A stretch of 64,000 nt of DNA from JANQSS01 sp965249735 (GTDB lineage: Bacteria; Bacteroidota; Bacteroidia; Chitinophagales; Saprospiraceae). Location: the NCBI GenBank assembly GCA_965249735.1, contig CBDFMS010000025.1, positions 682,001-746,000 on the forward strand, given 5' to 3'. Positions within the stretch are counted from its first letter, which is position 1; each line of letters opens with the position of its first letter. This document shows, piece by piece, positions 1 through 11,076 of the stretch. The position numbers and the translations under genes were made by a program. The notes beneath the pieces are model-generated. The model was given only the letters and a program-made list of their open reading frames with translations, searched no databases and was not told where the DNA came from.

Positions 1-3000
1 GATGTGACGACCACAGATTCAAATACACCAGTGACGACAGATCCATTAGATAATGATAATCCTGGAACGAATCCATTGGACCCATCCAGTGTAGATACGA
101 TACCGGGTGAAGGCCCAACAAACGGAACAGTGGTTGTGAATCCTGACGGCACGATCGGCTATACACCAGATCCGAACTTCTCAGGCGTAGACAGCTTCAT
201 GTACGTTGTATGTGATAGCACACAGCCTGATCCATTATGTGATACGGCTACAGTGGTAATCACTGTTACGGCAGATCCACCGATAGCGGTAGATGATGTA
301 ACGACGACAGATTCAGACACACCAGTGACGACAGATCCATTAGATAATGACAATCCGGGTACAAATCCATTGGATCCATCCAGTGTAGATACGATACCAG
401 GTGAAGGCCCAACGAATGGGACGGTAGTTGTGAATCCAGATGGAACGATCGACTATACACCAGATCCGAACTTCTCAGGCGTAGACAGCTTCATGTACGT
501 TGTATGTGATAGCACACAGCCTGACCCATTATGTGATACGGCTACAGTCGTAATTACAGTAACAGCAGATCCGCCAATGGCAGTTGATGATGTGACAACC
601 ACAGACTCAAATACACCAGTGACAACAGATCCATTGGATAATGACAATCCTGGAACGAATCCATTGGATCCATCTAGTGTTGATACGATACCTGGCGAAG
701 GCCCAACAAATGGAACAGTGGTTGTGAATCCTGACGGAACGATCGACTATACACCAGATCCGAACTTCTCAGGCGTAGACAGCTTCATGTACGTTGTATG
801 TGATAGCACACAACCTGATCCATTATGTGATACGGCTACAGTCGTGGTTACAGTAACGGCAGATCCGCCAATGGCAGTTGATGATGTGACGACCACAGAT
901 TCAAATACACCAGTGACGACAGATCCATTAGATAATGATAATCCTGGAACGAATCCATTGGATCCGTCCAGTGTAGATACGATACCGGGTGAAGGCCCAA
1001 CAAACGGAACAGTGGTTGTGAATCCTGACGGAACGATCGACTATACACCAGATCCGAACTTCTCAGGCGTAGACAGCTTCATGTACGTTGTATGTGATAG
1101 CACACAGCCTGACCCATCATTATGTGATACGGCTACAGTCGTAATTACAGTAACGGCAGATCCGCCAATGGCAGTTGATGATGTGACAACCACAGACTCA
1201 AATACACCAGTGACAACAGATCCATTGGATAATGACAATCCTGGAACGAATCCATTGGATCCATCCAGTGTAGATACGATACCTGGCGAAGGCCCAACAA
1301 ATGGAACGGTGGTTGTGAATCCTGACGGAACGATCGACTATACACCAGATCCGAACTTCTCAGGCGTAGACAGCTTCATGTACGTTGTATGTGATAGCAC
1401 ACAACCTGATCCATTATGTGATACGGCTACAGTCGTGGTTACTGTAACGGCAGATCCGCCAATGGCAGTTGATGATGTGACGGTCACAGATTCAAATACA
1501 CCAGTGACGACAGATCCATTAGATAATGATAATCCTGGAACGAATCCATTGGATCCGTCCAGTGTAGATACGATACCGGGTGAAGGCCCAACAAACGGAA
1601 CAGTGGTTGTGAATCCTGACGGAACGATCGACTATACACCAGATCCGAACTTCTCAGGCGTAGACAGCTTCATGTACGTTGTATGTGATAGCACACAGCC
1701 TGACCCATCATTATGTGATACGGCTACAGTCGTAATTACAGTAACGGCAGATCCGCCAATGGCAGTTGATGATGTGACAACCACAGACTCAAATACACCA
1801 GTGACAACAGATCCATTGGATAATGACAATCCTGGAACGAATCCATTGGATCCAGCTAGTGTTGATACGATACCTGGCGAAGGCCCAACAAATGGAACGG
1901 TGGTTGTGAATCCTGACGGAACGATCGACTATACACCAGATCCGAACTTCTCAGGAGTAGACAGCTTCATGTACGTTGTATGTGATAGCACACAACCTGA
2001 TCCATTATGTGATACGGCTACAGTCGTGGTTACAGTAACGGCAGATCCGCCAATGGCAGTTGATGATGTGACGACCACAGATTCAAATACACCAGTGACG
2101 ACAGATCCATTAGATAATGATAATCCTGGAACGAATCCATTGGATCCGTCCAGTGTAGATACGATACCGGGTGAAGGCCCAACAAACGGAACAGTGGTTG
2201 TGAATCCTGATGGCACGATCGACTATACACCGGATCCGAACTTCTCAGGCGTAGACAGCTTCATGTACGTTGTATGTGATAGCACACAGCCTGATCCATT
2301 ATGTGATACGGCTACAGTCGTAATTACAGTAACAGCAGATCCGCCAATGGCAGTTGATGATGTGACGGTCACAGATTCAAATACACCAGTGACGACAGAT
2401 CCATTGGATAATGATAATCCTGGAACGAATCCATTGGATCCGTCCAGTGTAGATACGATACCTGGCGAAGGCCCAACAAATGGAACGGTGGTTGTGAATC
2501 CTGACGGAACGATCGACTATACACCGGATCCGAACTTCTCAGGAGTAGACAGCTTCATGTACGTTGTATGTGATAGCACACAGCCTGATCCATTATGTGA
2601 TACGGCTACAGTGGTAATCACTGTTACGGCAGATCCACCGGTAGCGGTAGATGATGTAACGACGACAGATTCAGACACACCAGTGACGACAGATCCACTG
2701 GATAATGATTTACCGGGTACAAATCCATTGGATCCATCCAGTGTAGATACGATACCAGGTGAAGGCCCAACGAATGGGACGGTAGTTGTGAATCCAGATG
2801 GAACGATCGACTATACACCAGATCCGAATTTCTCAGGAGTAGACAGCTTCATGTACGTAGTATGTGATAGCACACAACCTGATCCATTATGTGATACGGC
2901 TACAGTGGTAATAAATGTTACGGCAGATCCACCAGTGGCAGTAGATGATGTAACGACGACATCATTGAACCTACCAGTGACAACAGAACCTTTGGATAAT

Positions 3001-6000
3001 GATCTACCGGGTTCTACACCATTGGATCCAGCTAGTGTTGATACGATACCTGGCGAAGGACCAACGGATGGAACGGTAGTAGTGAATCCAGACGGAACGA
3101 TCGACTATACACCAGATCCGAACTTCTCAGGCGTAGATAGTTTCATGTACGTAGTATGTGACAGTACGCAGCCAGTCGCCTTGTGTGACACGGCAACTGT
3201 AGTGATCACGGTAACAGCTGATCCGCCGGTAGCGATAGATGATGTAACGACGACACCATTGAATGTACCGGTGTTGACATTACCATTAGACAATGATATC
3301 CCAGGCACGAATCCATTGGATCCGGGCAGTGTAGAGATTATAACAGGAGAAGGACCTGTAAACGGAAGTGTGGTTGTGAATCCGGATGGAACGATCGATT
3401 ATACACCGGATAACAACTTCTCAGGAGTAGACAGCTTCATGTATGTGATATGTGACAGCACGCAGCCGGTAGCCTTGTGTGATACGGCAACGGTAGTGAT
3501 TACGATTACGGCAGTTGGCCCGACAGCGATCGATGATGTAACGACGACAGATTCGAATACGCCTGTAACCACGACACCATTAGACAATGATATACCTGGT
3601 TCTACACCATTAGATCTGGCCAGCGTTGATACGATACCTGGCGAGGGACCAATCAACGGAACAGTGGTTGTGAATCCAGACGGAACAATAGACTATACGC
3701 CGGACGATCACTTCTCAGGCGTAGATAGCTTCATGTACGTGGTATGTGACAGCACACAGCCAGTGGCCTTGTGTGACACGGCAACGGTAGTGATTACGGT
3801 TACAGCTGATCCACCGGTAGCGGTAGATGATGTCACGACAACACCATTGAATGTACCGGTGTTGACGACACCATTAGACAATGATATACCAGGCACGAAT
3901 CCATTGGATCCGGGCAGTGTAGAGATTATAACAGGAGAAGGACCTGTAAACGGAAGTGTGGTTGTGAATCCGGATGGAACGATCGATTATACACCGGATA
4001 ACAACTTCTCAGGAGTAGACAGCTTCATGTATGTGATATGTGACAGCACGCAGCCGGTAGCCTTGTGTGATACGGCAACGGTAGTGATTACGATTACGGC
4101 AGTTGGACCGACAGCCATCGATGATGTGACGACGACAGATTCGAATACGCCTGTAACCACGACTCCATTAGACAATGATATACCTGGTTCTACACCATTA
4201 GATCCGGCCAGCGTTGATACGATACCTGGCGAGGGACCAATCAACGGAACAGTGGTTGTGAATCCAGACGGAACAATAGACTATACACCGGATCCGAATT
4301 TCTCAGGCGTAGATAGCTTCATGTACGTTGTATGTGATAGCACACAGCCAGTGGCCTTATGTGATACGGCGACTGTAGTAATAACAGTTACAGCTGATCC
4401 ACCGGTAGCAGTAGATGATGTCACGACAACACCATTGAATGTACCGGTGTTGACGACACCATTAGACAATGATATACCTGGCACGAATCCATTGGATCCG
4501 GGCAGTGTAGAAATCATAACAGGAGAAGGACCTGTAAACGGAAGTGTGGTTGTGAATCCTGATGGAACGATCGATTATACCCCGGATAACAATTTCTCAG
4601 GCGTAGACAGCTTCATGTATGTGATATGTGACAGCACACAGCCGGTAGCCTTGTGTGATACGGCAACGGTAGTGATTACGATTACGGCAGTTGGACCGAC
4701 AGCGGTCGATGATGTAACGACGACACCGTCAAATACACCGGTGACAACAGAACCATTGGATAATGATATCCCTGGTTCTACACCATTAGATCCTGCCAGC
4801 GTAGATACCATACCTGGCGAAGGACCAACAAACGGAACGGTAGTGGTGAATCCTGATGGAACAATAGATTATACACCGGATCCGAATTTTGCAGGCGTAG
4901 ACAGCTTCATGTATGTTGTATGTGACAGCACACAACCGACTGCATTATGTGATACGGCAACAGTCGTGATTACGATTACGGCAGATCCACCGGTAGCTGT
5001 TGATGATGTAACAACGACACCATTGAACGTGCCGGTTACAACAGAACCATTAGACAATGATCTACCTGGTACGAATCCATTGGATCCGGGCAGTGTAGAA
5101 ATTATAACAGGAGAAGGACCTGTAAACGGAAGTGTGGTTGTGAATCCAGATGGAACGATCGACTATACACCGGATAACAACTTCTCAGGAATTGACAGCT
5201 TCATGTATGTGATATGTGATAGTACACAGCCTGTGGCATTGTGCGATACAGCGACAGTCGTGATTACGATTACAGCAGTTGGACCGATAGCAATTGATGA
5301 TGTCACGACGACACCGTCAAATACACCGGTAACAACAGAACCACTGGACAATGATATCCCGGGTTCTACACCGTTAGATCCGGCTAGTGTCGATACGATA
5401 CCTGGCGAAGGACCAACAAACGGAACGGTAGTGGTGAATCCAGATGGAACAATAGATTATACACCGGATCCGAATTTTGCAGGCGTAGACAGCTTCATGT
5501 ATGTTGTATGTGACAGCACACAACCGACTGCATTATGTGATACGGCTACTGTAGTGATTACGATTACAGCAGATCCACCGGTAGCGGTAGATGATGTAAC
5601 AACGACACCATTGAACGTACCGGTGACGACAGAACCATTAGACAATGATATACCTGGTACGAATCCATTGGATCCGGGCAGTGTAGAAATTATAACAGGA
5701 GAAGGACCTGTAAACGGAAGTGTGGTTGTGAATCCAGATGGAACGATCGACTATACACCGGATAACAACTTCTCAGGCGTAGACAGCTTCATGTACGTTG
5801 TATGTGATAGCACGCAGCCAGTGGCCTTGTGTGATACAGCGACGGTAGTGATTACAATTACAGCCGGACCACCTACAGCAATTGATGATGTCACGACGAC
5901 ACCGTCGAATACACCGGTGACAACAGAGCCATTGGATAATGATATCCCTGGATCTACACCGTTAGATCCTGCCAGTGTTGATACAATACCTGGCGAAGGA

Positions 6001-9000
6001 CCTACGAATGGAACAGTGGTTGTGAATCCGGACGGAACGGTAGATTATACACCGGATCCGAATTTTGCAGGCGTAGACAGCTTCATGTATGTTGTATGTG
6101 ACAGCACACAACCGACTGCATTATGTGATACGGCTACTGTAGTGATTACGATTACAGCAGATCCACCGGTAGCGGTAGATGATGTAACAACGACACCATT
6201 GAACGTGCCGGTTACAACAGAACCATTAGACAATGATCTACCTGGTACGAATCCATTGGATCCGGGCAGTGTAGAGATTATAACAGGAGAAGGACCTGTA
6301 AACGGAAGTGTGGTTGTGAATCCAGATGGAACGATCGACTATACACCGGATAACAACTTCTCAGGCGTAGACAGCTTCATGTACGTTGTATGTGATAGTA
6401 CACAGCCTGTGGCCTTGTGCGATACAGCGACAGTCGTGATTACGATTACAGCAGTTGGTCCGGTTGCAATAGATGATGTCACGACGACACCGTCAAATAC
6501 CCCGGTAACAACAGAACCACTGGACAATGATATCCCGGGTTCTACACCGTTAGATCCGGCTAGTGTCGATACGATACCTGGCGAAGGACCAACAAACGGA
6601 ACGGTAGTGGTGAATCCTGATGGAACAATAGATTATACACCGGATCCGAATTTTGCAGGCGTAGACAGCTTCATGTATGTTGTATGTGACAGCACACAAC
6701 CGACTGCATTATGTGATACGGCTACTGTAGTGATTACGATTACAGCAGATCCACCGGTAGCGGTTGATGATGTAACAACGACACCATTGAACGTGCCGGT
6801 TACAACAGAACCATTAGACAATGATATACCTGGTACGAATCCATTGGATCCGGGCAGTGTAGAGATTATAACAGGAGAAGGACCTGTAAACGGAAGTGTG
6901 GTTGTGAATCCAGATGGAACGATCGACTACACCCCGGATAACAACTTCTCAGGCGTAGACAGCTTCATGTATGTGATATGTGACAGCACGCAGCCAGTGG
7001 CCTTATGCGATACGGCGACGGTAGTGATTACGATTACAGCAGTTGGCCCGACGGCCATAGATGATGTGACGACGACAGATTCGAATACGCCTGTAACCAC
7101 GACTCCATTAGACAATGATATACCTGGATCTACACCATTAGATCCGGCCAGCGTGGATACGATACCTGGCGAGGGACCAATCAATGGAACAGTGGTTGTG
7201 AATCCAGATGGAACAATAGACTATACGCCGGACGATCACTTCTCAGGCGTTGACAGCTTCATGTACGTAGTATGTGACAGTACGCAGCCAGTGGCCTTGT
7301 GTGACACGGCAACTGTAGTGATTACGGTAACGGCTGATCCACCGGTAGCGGTAGATGATGTTACGACGACACCATTGAATGTACCGGTGTTGACGACACC
7401 ATTAGACAATGATCTACCAGGCACGAATCCATTGGATCCGGGCAGCGTAGAAATTATAACAGGAGAAGGTCCAGTAAATGGAAGTGTGGTTGTGAATCCT
7501 GATGGAACGGTCGACTATACGCCGGATAACAACTTCTCAGGAATTGATAGCTTCATGTATGTGATATGTGATAGCACGCAGCCTGTGGCCTTGTGTGATA
7601 CAGCGACGGTAGTGATTACAATTACAGCCGGACCACCTACAGCAGTGGACGATGAAGAAACGACAGATTCGAATACGCCGGTGACGACAGATCCATTGGA
7701 TAATGATATTCCTGGATCTACACCATTAGATCCTGCCAGTGTTGATACGATACCTGGTGAAGGACCAACGGATGGAACGGTAGTGGTGAATCCTGACGGA
7801 ACGATCGACTATACACCGGATCCGAATTTCTCAGGCGTTGACAGCTTCATGTACGTAGTATGTGACAGTACGCAGCCAGTGGCCTTGTGTGACACGGCAA
7901 CGGTAGTGATTACGGTGACAGCTGATCCACCGGTAGCGGTTGATGATGTAACGACTACACCATTGAATGTGCCGGTTACAACAGAACCATTAGACAATGA
8001 TCTACCAGGCACGAATCCATTGGATCCGGGCAGTGTAGAGATTATCACGGGCGAAGGCCCGGTTAATGGAAGTGTGGTAGTGAATCCGGACGGCACGATC
8101 GACTACACACCGGATAATTTCTTCTCAGGCGTAGACAGCTTCATGTATGTGATATGTGACAGCACGCAGCCTGTGGCCTTGTGTGATACAGCGACGGTAG
8201 TGATTACAATTACAGCCGGACCACCTACAGCAGTGGACGATGAAGAAACGACAGATTCGAATACGCCGGTGACGACAGATCCATTGGATAATGATATTCC
8301 TGGATCTACACCATTAGATCCTGCCAGTGTTGATACGATACCTGGTGAAGGACCAACGGATGGAACGGTAGTGGTGAATCCTGACGGAACGATCGACTAT
8401 ACACCGGATCCGAATTTCTCAGGCGTTGACAGCTTCATGTACGTAGTATGTGACAGTACGCAGCCAGTGGCCTTGTGTGACACGGCAACGGTAGTGATTA
8501 CGGTGACAGCTGATCCACCGGTAGCGGTTGATGATGTAACGACGACACCATTGAATGTGCCGGTTACAACAGAACCATTAGACAATGATCTACCAGGCAC
8601 GAATCCATTGGATCCGGGCAGTGTAGAGATTATAACAGGAGAAGGACCAATTAACGGAAGTGTGGTTGTGAATCCTGATGGAACGATCGACTATACGCCG
8701 GATAACAACTTCTCAGGAATTGATAGCTTCATGTATGTGATATGTGATAGCACGCAGCCTGTGGCCTTGTGTGATACGGCGACGGTAGTGATTACAATTA
8801 CAGCCGGACCACCTACAGCAGTGGACGATGAAGAAACGACAGATTCAAATACGCCGGTGACGACAGATCCATTGGATAATGATATTCCTGGATCTACACC
8901 ATTGGATCCAACGAGTGTTGATACAATACCTGGTGAAGGACCAATTAATGGAACAGTAGTTGTGAATCCAGATGGAACGATCGACTATACACCAGATCCG

Positions 9001-10275
9001 AATTTTGCAGGAATTGACAGCTTTATGTATGTTGTATGTGACAGTACACAGCCTGTGGCTTTATGTGATACGGCAACTGTGGTGATTACCATTACGGCAG
9101 ATCCACCGGTAGCGGTAGATGATGTTACGACGACACCATCCAATACCCCGGTAACGACTACGCCATTGGATAATGACATCCCAGGTTCTATGTCACTGGA
9201 TCCATCAAGTGTTGATACCATACCCGGTGAAGGGCCTGAAAATGGAACAGTAGTGGTGAATCCGGATGGAACGATTGACTATACACCGGATCCGAATTTC
9301 GCAGGGGTAGATAGTTTTATGTATGTGGTATGTGACAGCACGCAGCCTGTGGCCTTATGTGACACGGCAACGGTAGTGATCACAATCACAGCTGGACCAC
9401 CGAAGGCAATCGATGATGTGACGACTACTCCATCGAATACGCCAGTAACCACGGATCCATTAAATAATGATATTCCGGGCACAAATCCATTAGATCCAAC
9501 CAGTGTTGATACCATACCTGGTGAAGGGCCTGTAAATGGAACGGTAGTAGTGAATCCAGATGGAACGATTGACTATACACCGGATCCGAATTTTGCAGGA
9601 ATTGACAGCTTCATGTATGTCGTGTGTGACAGTACACAGCCTGTAGCTTTATGTGATACGGCCACTGTGGTGATCACCATTACTGCAGACCCACCGGTAG
9701 CGGTAGATGACGTGACAACGACACCATCGAATACACCGGTGACGACTATGCCTTTGGACAACGATACACCAGGTACAAATCCATTGGATCCTTCAAGCGT
9801 GGATACCATACCAGGAGAAGGACCAACGAATGGGACAGTGGTTGTTGATCCAGATGGAACGATTGACTATACACCGGATCCGAACTTCGCAGGCGTAGAT
9901 AGTTTCATGTACGTAGTATGTGACAGTACACAACCAGTGGCATTATGTGATACGGCAACAGTTGTGATCACCATTACGGCAGATCCGCCAATGGCAGTAG
10001 ATGATGTGACGACGACGCCTTCAGATTCGTTGGTGACAATAGATCCATTAGATAATGATACACCAGGTACAAATCCATTGGATCCTTCAAGCGTGGATAC
10101 AATACCGGGAGAAGGACCAACGTACGGGACAGTGGTAGTAGATCCAGATGGAACGATTGACTACACTCCTGGTCCGGGCTTTAATGGAGTTGATAGCTTC
10201 ATGTATGTCGTATGTGATAGTACACAACCGACGGCATTATGTGATACAGCCACAGTGGTGATTACCGTAATAGGT
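1..10275 (+). repeat. Tandem array of 35 x 294-bp protein-coding units
   Basis: The unit is 294 bp (98 codons) and repeats in frame 35 times. Units 4 and 6 carry one extra codon (DPSLCD instead of DPLCD). Two unit types are visible. Type A reads VDTIPGEGP..NGTVVV and type B reads VEIITGEGPVNGSVVV. Units 1-11 are type A. From 3241 to about 8820 B and A alternate strictly, forming 588-bp double units, with ten B units in all. The last five units (from 8821) are all type A again. Neighbouring copies are near-identical at nucleotide level, including at synonymous sites, which points to recent amplification or gene conversion. The array runs off the left window edge, so the true copy number is unknown and may be affected by assembly. 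Confidence 0.97.
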
Positions 10276-11058
10276 GATAGTTGTGGTACACTTGAGGTGA
10301 AAGTTCTGTTGGAAGGTCCATTTAATCCTGGAACTGGATTAATGACAACTCATCTGAACTATCAGCATATGTTGCCTGGACAGGATCATACGCTGAACCC
10401 GAATGATGGCTTTAATAACGACTTGAATCATACTCCAATTGGACATCCTTACAATATTCCGCCATGGAATCATGCCGGAACAGAGGGTTCTAATTACGGT
10501 GATCCGGTTACGAATCCGGGATCAATATTATGTCCATCGACTGTGACTGATTGGATATTAGTATCGGTACGGGAAGCAGATTCAGCTGCCACGAGTGAGA
10601 TATGGAAATGTGCAGCTCTATTGCATAATGATGGAGTGGCCGAATTCCCACCGGAATGTCCATGTCTTGAATTAGATACTGAAGAGAAATATTACATCCT
10701 GGTTGAGCAAAGAAATCACCTTGACGTAATGTCTCAGTCAATTATTCCGAGTGATAACAAATTGATCCATGACTTTACAGGTTCAGATTCCTGGATAGGA
10801 ACTGTATTTGGAGGACCATTTGGAGTTGGTCAAAAACTGAAAGGAAGTAAGTATGTGATGTACGCTGGAAACGGTGATACTGACCCATACGGCGACGAAA
10901 ACGATATTGATTCCGGTGACAGAACGAATTTTGATTCAGATTTTAATATTATATTTGAATACTTTACCGGAGATCATAATTTGGATGGAGATGTAGACTC
11001 TCAAGATCGAACAATTTATGATCAGAACTTTAATAACCAAACCTTAATTCCTCATTAA
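1..11058 (+). CDS. Giant tandem-95 / Ig-like repeat surface protein, 3' part
   Basis: The frame is open from base 1, so the start lies outside the window; about 3685 residues are visible. It consists of 35 units of about 98 residues resembling the Big_9 / cadherin-like tandem-95 family, with hallmarks such as AVDDVTTTP, PLDNDIPG, NPDGTIDYTPD and GVDSFMYVVCD. Each unit has two cysteines spaced C-x8-C (C-x9-C in two units), compatible with a disulfide per domain outside the cytoplasm. The last roughly 260 residues are unique. They end in a calcium-loop pair: DENDIDSGD, then DHNLDGDVDSQD, which fits a dockerin/EF-hand loop. No T9SS sorting domain is visible. The next gene starts 18 bp downstream and does carry one. 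A role as a cell-surface adhesin or matrix protein is inferred from the architecture. Confidence 0.9.
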   Translation, partial: DVTTTDSNTPVTTDPLDNDNPGTNPLDPSSVDTIPGEGPTNGTVVVNPDGTIGYTPDPNFSGVDSFMYVVCDSTQPDPLCDTATVVITVTADPPIAVDDVTTTDSDTPVTTDPLDNDNPGTNPLDPSSVDTIPGEGPTNGTVVVNPDGTIDYTPDPNFSGVDSFMYVVCDSTQPDPLCDTATVVITVTADPPMAVDDVTTTDSNTPVTTDPLDNDNPGTNPLDPSSVDTIPGEGPTNGTVVVNPDGTIDYTPDPNFSGVDSFMYVVCDSTQPDPLCDTATVVVTVTADPPMAVDDVTTTDSNTPVTTDPLDNDNPGTNPLDPSSVDTIPGEGPTNGTVVVNPDGTIDYTPDPNFSGVDSFMYVVCDSTQPDPSLCDTATVVITVTADPPMAVDDVTTTDSNTPVTTDPLDNDNPGTNPLDPSSVDTIPGEGPTNGTVVVNPDGTIDYTPDPNFSGVDSFMYVVCDSTQPDPLCDTATVVVTVTADPPMAVDDVTVTDSNTPVTTDPLDNDNPGTNPLDPSSVDTIPGEGPTNGTVVVNPDGTIDYTPDPNFSGVDSFMYVVCDSTQPDPSLCDTATVVITVTADPPMAVDDVTTTDSNTPVTTDPLDNDNPGTNPLDPASVDTIPGEGPTNGTVVVNPDGTIDYTPDPNFSGVDSFMYVVCDSTQPDPLCDTATVVVTVTADPPMAVDDVTTTDSNTPVTTDPLDNDNPGTNPLDPSSVDTIPGEGPTNGTVVVNPDGTIDYTPDPNFSGVDSFMYVVCDSTQPDPLCDTATVVITVTADPPMAVDDVTVTDSNTPVTTDPLDNDNPGTNPLDPSSVDTIPGEGPTNGTVVVNPDGTIDYTPDPNFSGVDSFMYVVCDSTQPDPLCDTATVVITVTADPPVAVDDVTTTDSDTPVTTDPLDNDLPGTNPLDPSSVDTIPGEGPTNGTVVVNPDGTIDYTPDPNFSGVDSFMYVVCDSTQPDPLCDTATVVINVTADPPVAVDDVTTTSLNLPVTTEPLDNDLPGSTPLDPASVDTIPGEGPTDGTVVVNPDGTIDYTPDPNFSGVDSFMYVVCDSTQPVALCDTATVVITVTADPPVAIDDVTTTPLNVPVLTLPLDNDIPGTNPLDPGSVEIITGEGPVNGSVVVNPDGTIDYTPDNNFSGVDSFMYVICDSTQPVALCDTATVVITITAVGPTAIDDVTTTDSNTPVTTTPLDNDIPGSTPLDLASVDTIPGEGPINGTVVVNPDGTIDYTPDDHFSGVDSFMYVVCDSTQPVALCDTATVVITVTADPPVAVDDVTTTPLNVPVLTTPLDNDIPGTNPLDPGSVEIITGEGPVNGSVVVNPDGTIDYTPDNNFSGVDSFMYVICDSTQPVALCDTATVVITITAVGPTAIDDVTTTDSNTPVTTTPLDNDIPGSTPLDPASVDTIPGEGPINGTVVVNPDGTIDYTPDPNFSGVDSFMYVVCDSTQPVALCDTATVVITVTADPPVAVDDVTTTPLNVPVLTTPLDNDIPGTNPLDPGSVEIITGEGPVNGSVVVNPDGTIDYTPDNNFSGVDSFMYVICDSTQPVALCDTATVVITITAVGPTAVDDVTTTPSNTPVTTEPLDNDIPGSTPLDPASVDTIPGEGPTNGTVVVNPDGTIDYTPDPNFAGVDSFMYVVCDSTQPTALCDTATVVITITADPPVAVDDVTTTPLNVPVTTEPLDNDLPGTNPLDPGSVEIITGEGPVNGSVVVNPDGTIDYTPDNNFSGIDSFMYVICDSTQPVALCDTATVVITITAVGPIAIDDVTTTPSNTPVTTEPLDNDIPGSTPLDPASVDTIPGEGPTNGTVVVNPDGTIDYTPDPNFAGVDSFMYVVCDSTQPTALCDTATVVITITADPPVAVDDVTTTPLNVPVTTEPLDNDIPGTNPLDPGSVEIITGEGPVNGSVVVNPDGTIDYTPDNNFSGVDSFMYVVCDSTQPVALCDTATVVITITAGPPTAIDDVTTTPSNTPVTTEPLDNDIPGSTPLDPASVDTIPGEGPTNGTVVVNPDGTVDYTPDPNFAGVDSFMYVVCDSTQPTALCDTATVVITITADPPVAVDDVTTTPLNVPVTTEPLDNDLPGTNPLDPGSVEIITGEGPVNGSVVVNPDGTIDYTPDNNFSGVDSFMYVVCDSTQPVALCDTATVVITITAVGPVAIDDVTTTPSNTPVTTEPLDNDIPGSTPLDPASVDTIPGEGPTNGTVVVNPDGTIDYTPDPNFAGVDSFMYVVCDSTQPTALCDTATVVITITADPPVAVDDVTTTPLNVPVTTEPLDNDIPGTNPLDPGSVEIITGEGPVNGSVVVNPDGTIDYTPDNNFSGVDSFMYVICDSTQPVALCDTATVVITITAVGPTAIDDVTTTDSNTPVTTTPLDNDIPGSTPLDPASVDTIPGEGPINGTVVVNPDGTIDYTPDDHFSGVDSFMYVVCDSTQPVALCDTATVVITVTADPPVAVDDVTTTPLNVPVLTTPLDNDLPGTNPLDPGSVEIITGEGPVNGSVVVNPDGTVDYTPDNNFSGIDSFMYVICDSTQPVALCDTATVVITITAGPPTAVDDEETTDSNTPVTTDPLDNDIPGSTPLDPASVDTIPGEGPTDGTVVVNPDGTIDYTPDPNFSGVDSFMYVVCDSTQPVALCDTATVVITVTADPPVAVDDVTTTPLNVPVTTEPLDNDLPGTNPLDPGSVEIITGEGPVNGSVVVNPDGTIDYTPDNFFSGVDSFMYVICDSTQPVALCDTATVVITITAGPPTAVDDEETTDSNTPVTTDPLDNDIPGSTPLDPASVDTIPGEGPTDGTVVVNPDGTIDYTPDPNFSGVDSFMYVVCDSTQPVALCDTATVVITVTADPPVAVDDVTTTPLNVPVTTEPLDNDLPGTNPLDPGSVEIITGEGPINGSVVVNPDGTIDYTPDNNFSGIDSFMYVICDSTQPVALCDTATVVITITAGPPTAVDDEETTDSNTPVTTDPLDNDIPGSTPLDPTSVDTIPGEGPINGTVVVNPDGTIDYTPDPNFAGIDSFMYVVCDSTQPVALCDTATVVITITADPPVAVDDVTTTPSNTPVTTTPLDNDIPGSMSLDPSSVDTIPGEGPENGTVVVNPDGTIDYTPDPNFAGVDSFMYVVCDSTQPVALCDTATVVITITAGPPKAIDDVTTTPSNTPVTTDPLNNDIPGTNPLDPTSVDTIPGEGPVNGTVVVNPDGTIDYTPDPNFAGIDSFMYVVCDSTQPVALCDTATVVITITADPPVAVDDVTTTPSNTPVTTMPLDNDTPGTNPLDPSSVDTIPGEGPTNGTVVVDPDGTIDYTPDPNFAGVDSFMYVVCDSTQPVALCDTATVVITITADPPMAVDDVTTTPSDSLVTIDPLDNDTPGTNPLDPSSVDTIPGEGPTYGTVVVDPDGTIDYTPGPGFNGVDSFMYVVCDSTQPTALCDTATVVITVIGDSCGTLEVKVLLEGPFNPGTGLMTTHLNYQHMLPGQDHTLNPNDGFNNDLNHTPIGHPYNIPPWNHAGTEGSNYGDPVTNPGSILCPSTVTDWILVSVREADSAATSEIWKCAALLHNDGVAEFPPECPCLELDTEEKYYILVEQRNHLDVMSQSIIPSDNKLIHDFTGSDSWIGTVFGGPFGVGQKLKGSKYVMYAGNGDTDPYGDENDIDSGDRTNFDSDFNIIFEYFTGDHNLDGDVDSQDRTIYDQNFNNQTLIPH

Positions 11059-11076
11059 GACAAAACCCATCATCTT

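Noticed and set aside
159..9809. Many 60-95 residue reverse-strand reading frames within the first repeat array, repeated every 294 bp
   Set aside because: They are antisense shadows of the repeat unit; their periodicity follows the coding repeat and they have no start context or homology.
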